The notes under the pieces: generated by a model
The model's database searches: none
Seen by the model: only the letters and a program-made list of their open reading frames with translations
What the model was told of the DNA's origin: nothing
Position numbers and translations under genes: made by a program
Part shown: positions 59,501-64,000 of the stretch, piece after piece
How positions within the stretch are numbered: the stretch's first letter is position 1
Layout of the letters: each line of letters opens with the position of its first letter
Assembly (NCBI GenBank): GCA_013420905.1
Contig: JAAXNY010000009.1
Coordinates: 2,914,001 to 2,978,000, forward strand
Length of the DNA: 64,000 nt
DNA from: Collybia mongolica
Taxonomy: Eukaryota; Basidiomycota; Agaricomycetes; Agaricales; Clitocybaceae
Reading direction: 5' to 3'

Positions 59501-60800
59501 GGCCTACATTCTCGGCATCCCTTTCAATCAACCACACTTCTGCGACAACCTTACCATCGGCATTTTCCAACCATCGGACAGGGATTACAAACCTTCCATC
59601 TTTCATTCGTGCTGGCTCATCAATATAATAGTGTCGTTTTTGACCATCATCATACATCGGGCTCAAGATGTGTCGGTCAAGGTCTTTCCGCCATTTCTGA
59701 GCATGCCAGACTTCAGAGATGACTCCATTATGTGGAATTACAGGATAACGTTGAATGTGTGGGCATACAACAGGGTTTGCATAGTCCTATTAGATTATTC
59801 TGTCTGTAAGTTAGTCATTCATTTGGGATATGCAGTTAAAAGCTTACATTTGCGACAAGAGCACATGGATTGTTGAATGAGAATGTATTCCCTTTTGATG
59901 ACATCCATGATACAGTTGGCACAGCAATTTTGGCCTGATTTCTCTTTTGAACTTGGCGTAATGCCCCAAAGGTGGGGACTTTTTTCACTCCAGCTTCCTG
60001 AAGGAGCCACAGGATAATTCTCATGAGCAAGTTAGAGATTCGAAGACGGGGTAAGTTATTGATAGTATCGAGCAAGAATATCAATTTTGATTTATACGGA
60101 AACCATTCTGTGGGGTTAGCTTCGGACTGGTCATTCACAACCTCATGTTGAAGAGCTGGACATAATCATGAATCAGGGTTGTTATAAGTCGGGTAACATT
60201 TTTAATCTTACCGATGTTTCTCATGACTTCTGACAACAGCTCATCATGCTCTTCCTCATCCCAAAGGAGCTCAGTGTCGTTGATATCAACCTCATCTGGC
60301 TGTCTTTCGACTCCATCCCACATGCCAAATTCTTGGACTCTTCTTTCCAGTGTTCTAGTTTCCTGCTGCAAGGCTTCACCTGGATCATTGCCTGCCTCAA
60401 ACAGAACCTTGTTCATCGCAAATTCGTCCCACATGATCTGTTCAGCTGCACAATCCACATCTTTCTGGGGTGCACTTAGACTTGGAGGGACCACCTGGAA
60501 ACCCATTCGAGGAGCAGCAAATGTCTCCTCTTCTTGGCGATGCATGGTGTTTAACTGAACTGTTGCAATCTCTGCTTCTTGTTGTCACTCCAGAGAGACC
60601 TTGTGAAGCCGTGACTTTTGATGAGACGAGAAGCTTTTCTTTTGGATCCAAGCTCCATGGTAATCCAAAGCATTGAATTCTATGCAAAGCTTGCAATGAA
60701 CTCTTCCATCCTCCTCTGTGTCGACAACTACAACAGAAATGTTTATGCCTGAATTTCCTATGTGAAAATTCAATCAAACTTACGTGATTTGAGGGCATCT
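56552..60800 (-). CDS. Large transposon-type protein of a multicopy Agaricomycete family
   Basis: Several exons over about 4.2 kb encode one protein of roughly 1100 residues; I did not resolve every splice site or exclude internal stops. From the N-terminus: a zinc finger ([15 protein letters not shown], 60585-60773), an acidic linker (60135-60545), [40 protein letters not shown] (59469-59666), [16 protein letters not shown] and [13 protein letters not shown] (59071-59478), [15 protein letters not shown] (58870-58930), [59 protein letters not shown], and a Lys-rich tail after [19 protein letters not shown] (56552-56983). From memory this family is present in many copies in mushroom genomes and belongs among Plavaka/KDZ-like transposon proteins, but I cannot place it firmly or point to catalytic acids. 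It diverges from the companion gene at 61060. Confidence 0.65.
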
Positions 60801-61059
60801 GACTGGTGGCCTTTATCTCTTGCCATGGGCGTGGTGTGCTCGCTGCCACCTTGCTTTGACTCTGGCCTTCACAGTGCACACAGAAAGACAGAGTCTGGTG
60901 GCGCCGTTCAAAATTACCCGCGTGACATGTCACTCCCTCAAATTCAAATTTGCTGCAGTTGTTTTTTATTTTAAATAACGTCTGTTCACCCTCCAGTATT
61001 TCCCCCTCTTTTTCGTGTCCTCTTGCCTGTGCCCCCACAGTCATTTCTCCACTTTCCTC

Positions 61060-62480
61060 ATGTCGTCCTTGCCCCTCAGTTCTGGCATGCCTAACAACCC
61101 TGATATCCCTCATGACAATGAGTCAGATGATGATGAAGCTCGATGTGAGTTGGCAGAGATGATGCGCTCCAGTCCTGCTCCAGAGGAAAATGAACCCAAT
61201 GGTGGCAGACAAGGTTCCTTGAGGCCCCAAGGTCTGTTTGATAGTGCAACAGGTTGTACCAGCAGCCCCCTTTTGGGCAATGACAGTGCTCACAGTGGAC
61301 TACCCACAACACCAACCCCTCAAGGATGACTCAATGGCAACCGCAATGAGATTATTGCAGCACGAAGGTTGGCAACAAAAATTAAGCTCCATCCATACCA
61401 GTGTGATGCGGTTGAGGAATTTGTCAAGGTGCATTCTTCCATGTCTTGTGCATATGTTGCAGTCACTCACCCCAAATTAGGATACACTTGTCGGTCAACA
61501 GGTGAAGCTATTTGTCCAACAGTGTTTGATCGAGAATAAGCTTGATGCTATTATTGTTGTGACTCCACCTTTTGCTGTGTCTGATGTGTTGATGGTATAT
61601 TTGCCTACTTTTCTTATCTGTGCACCTCATACTAACATTTGACTAGGAGAACATCAAGAGCTATGCAATTGCTGTTCTCTTGTCAGCCAAATTAAGTGCC
61701 TACAAGGGTAGTATTCCCCGTAACCATGTTGTTGTAAGGATAATTTATATTCTCACTGTTGCAGCCTACAACTTACTTTATTATGAGACTATCATTTGAA
61801 ATGGGGGTCTGCACATTCCTGCGAACATCAGCAAGGACCATCACGCCCAGAAGGAGGTCAAAGCTGCCGTTCAAGGTGAGCTCACCCAATCCCGCGCAAG
61901 AATTAAGAAAGACGTGAGCGCTTCGAATATGGTTCTCATGGTGGGACTGCGGCTTTAACGATCCTTCCTGCCCACCCAGATCAAACTTAGCAAGGAGAAA
62001 AATCACAGCATTTACAAACTTGCTCAGAAAGTGGTATTAAATACCTACTGTGCTGTGAGCGTGCCTCTCTGTGCGAGATTAGCTCTTTTGGTACGATGAC
62101 TTTATCATCAATCTTATCACGCAGGAACTGATTTTTGCCCCGATCCCAGCGGAAAATGCACAGTGAGAAATCCGATCGTGATTACTGGAACGATGTTGAT
62201 CAACGCCTTGAATTGATTTGCGCCACAGCAGGAGACAACCCAGAAAAAATTGACAAGTCAGGTTAATCTTACTATTTGTTCAAATGATGTGGCTTATTGT
62301 GTTTACCTTGGCAGGGCATTTTCTACAATATTAAACAATGATCGCAAGAAGTACGGCACTGCCGCAACCTACACAATTCCGTGTGATGGAGAAGAATGGC
62401 AACAATCTGTTGATGACACAATTGAATTGGCCAACACTGCCAATCAACAAGTGGAATTGCATGCAACTACTGAGAACTGA
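61060..62480 (+). pseudogene. Companion gene of the two-gene transposon, interrupted by a stop
   Basis: ATG at 61060 (MSSLPLSSGMPNNPDIPHDN) opens an acidic N-terminus. An in-frame TGA at 61327-61329 interrupts a frame that otherwise continues with NEIIAARRLATKIKLHPYQC. Further exons, separated by short introns, read DTLVGQQVKLFVQQCLIENK, NIKSYAIAVLLSAKLSAYK and KLSKEKNHSIYKLAQKV, ending with AFSTILNNDRKKYGTAATY and the stop at 62480. An ACC/TGA run near 61798 also spoils one exon. The same pair of families recurs together in mushroom genomes to my memory; no function is known to me. The stop suggests this copy is dead or read through; an unrecognised intron covering the TGA cannot be excluded. 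Confidence 0.55.
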
Positions 62481-63506
62481 GATGGAAACTTCCCTTCCTA
62501 TTTTATCATCAACTTTATTAAACCCCACACTCCTTTGATATCTATAGTATTCTGTAATTTACCCTCCTTCCGAGGCTTCCTGTGTATTCATTCTATTGGC
62601 ATACAAATTATACATCTAGTTTCTACTGTTTTTTCTATTGTCTTGATGCTTCCCAAGGCTGTGTGCCATGCGCGATGGACATTTAATCCACTCCATCCCA
62701 TGTGGTGAGAACAGGACAGAGACACCAGTGCCAGGTCTCGTGAAATGAACATCACACTAATACATTATATAACAACAGCATATTATACAGTTATAGGTAA
62801 TGTGCTCATTCCACATTGAGGCCACATGAAATGGTCACACTGTGTCGCCAGAGCGAATTCAAGCTGGTGGCCACATGTCAGGAACACGATGACATATGGA
62901 CGAGTGTTGTGATCCCATCAATGGTTCCACGTGAGGCTAACCTGGCCACAAAATGGTGGTGTATAGTGGGGGTGGGCAATTCCTGTTACTTTTTGGAAGC
63001 CTGACGTCACGGCCTGTGACCAAAAACATCACAAATCTTGATACACTCTGTTTCCTCACCTGTTTCCCCCACTCCTGAGCCACTATAACCTTTATTCTTT
63101 TCCCAAAATAAATGTAATGTATATATGCTATGAATACATGTAAATACATCTCACCTAACCCTCAAATTTCTGAGAAATCTTCCCAAGCACTCTCCCCTCC
63201 TTCTACTGCATCAGCAAACCCTGATTTTTCTCACAATTAGCTGACAGACCCTGTAGTGTCCATAGTCATCCATAGATGCTGTACTGAGCTCTGCAGTGCT
63301 TTGTAGTTGTGTGTAGAATCCACCATGTCTGTCCTGATATCTATAGTGGCTCATACCTTCTACACAGTTCTGTGTATTTACCACCTCATCTGCCCAGCAG
63401 TATGCTTGGTTGATTGGCTGTGCAGAATTGGGCAGAACTTATTCAAATGACTTCAAAATTCAACATGATTGTATGTGTGCAAAATACTACTAGGATTGGT
63501 CATTTT
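62481..63506. other. Right flank of the mobile block, no gene seen
   Basis: About 1 kb between the companion gene and the next transposon fragment. It contains the right subterminal repeats and many CATAG/CTATAG-like motifs but no coding segment. Confidence 0.4.
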
Positions 63507-64000
63507 CTACTGATCAAAGGCATAAAATGTTTCCTTATCAAAATACTTGTTCAATAAAAAGTCAGTGCTGTATTCAAGAGTTGTTTCTTTTGCCAATCTT
63601 GGGTCAGCCTTTTTACCAAACCATGGGATTAGGTCCACAGGGGCTTGCAATTGAGACAAATGGATAATGTCACCCATCATTGTGTTGTCCCTTCTTTGTG
63701 CACATTTCAAGACAAACATTCCTGTTGTTGGATCTGGATATGGCCCTGCTGATTCTGACATCCCTTTGTTGATTTGAGAAATGATATTAAAGTATTGAAG
63801 ATAGACAAGGAAGCAGTCTGTTCCTGCCAAAGTCTCAGTATGGTTACCACTGATAACATGGAAGATAAGTCAAAGTTGTACAGGACAGTGACCTGGGATA
63901 GATAATATACATATGGTAAGCATAATGAACATAATAATTAGCCAACTACATACCTTCTAAGCCACTATCTGGCCAAACTTTGTCCTGATCAATATTGATC
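63507..64000 (-). mobile_element. 3' end of another basidiomycete transposon protein gene, runs off window
   Basis: The last exon (63507-63830, minus) ends with DIIHLSQLQAPVDLIPWFGK, ADPRLAKETTLEYSTDF and FLLNKYFDKETFYAFDQ, a C-terminal pattern common to large transposon-encoded proteins of mushrooms (Plavaka-type suspected from memory). The upstream part lies beyond 64000. Apparent codons near 63830-64000 do not continue the same frame without splicing. Whether the gene is intact cannot be judged. Confidence 0.55.

Larger units (their letters stand above)
56250..62968. mobile_element. Candidate two-gene DNA transposon (about 6.7 kb)
   Basis: Two divergent genes of multicopy mushroom families lie between inverted end sequences. 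TATACACCACCA occurs on the plus strand at 56255-56266 and on the minus strand at 62954-62965. Next to each end are several TGTGGCC motifs pointing inward (left: 56337, 56397; right, minus strand: near 62825, 62885, 62950), including TGTGGCCACCA on both sides. The right end, read inward, starts CACTATACACCACCA, recalling CACTA-type termini; the left end is less regular (CGCTATGTATACACC). No clear target duplication was found, so the exact boundaries are uncertain. Confidence 0.5.

Noticed and set aside
62960..62990. GGGGGTGGGCAATT as a hAT terminus
   Set aside because: It resembles some hAT ends, but I found no matching second end or 8-bp duplication, and it lies beside the subterminal repeats of another unit.
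62810..63480. Short interspersed CATAG/CTATAG motifs as a satellite or CRISPR-like array
   Set aside because: Spacing and sequence are irregular; there is no constant repeat unit.

Overview
The window looks like nuclear DNA of an Agaricomycete (mushroom-forming basidiomycete). Protein-coding genes sit on both strands and are cut by many short introns (about 41-62 bp, GT-AG with a few GC-AG), have very short intergenic gaps in places, and include lineage-typical families: F-box/coiled-coil proteins in many copies, secreted CAZymes (GH11 xylanase, cutinase) and transposon proteins common in mushroom genomes. I placed exon joins by hand from reading frame, splice-site consensus and family knowledge.

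Housekeeping genes, left to right: Hel2/ZNF598-type RING ligase (1-874, minus, runs off the left edge); USP10/Ubp3-type deubiquitinase (4645-7680, plus); GH11 xylanase (12190-12943, minus); CENP-C/Mif2 (14236-16331, minus), divergent from a mitochondrial tRNA 2-thiouridylase (16431-18099, plus) with only 99 bp between start codons; SLC44/Pns1-like transporter (24121-27019, plus); Pho80-type cyclin (37966-39032, minus); an AT-hook/coiled-coil protein (41880-43501, minus); NatB catalytic subunit Naa20 (45621-46397, plus), convergent with the GATOR1/SEACIT subunit Iml1 (46456-51484, minus); cutinase (52630-53324, plus).

Interspersed are seven loci of one F-box family: a tandem pair at 7.9-11.6 kb (one stopped by an in-frame TGA, one with its start ATG changed to ATA), two decayed copies at 19.3-23.9 kb, two intact copies at 28.6-33.1 kb and one intact copy at 53.8-55.4 kb. 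The SLC44 gene is flanked on both sides by tandem segmental duplications, each carrying an F-box copy and a broken piece of the transporter gene. Two transposons sit in one member of each duplicated pair while the other member keeps the empty site: a 521-bp hAT-like element (20373-20893, 8-bp target duplication) and a 1186-bp element with 54-bp inverted repeats and a TA duplication (27338-28523).

The right end (about 56.2-64 kb) is mobile DNA. A large minus-strand protein gene and a plus-strand companion diverge from a short common region and are flanked by inverted subterminal repeats; the 3' end of another transposon protein lies at 63.5 kb. Between about 33.2 and 45.6 kb there are long stretches in which I see no gene, on both sides of the cyclin. 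I saw no tRNA, rRNA or CRISPR array.
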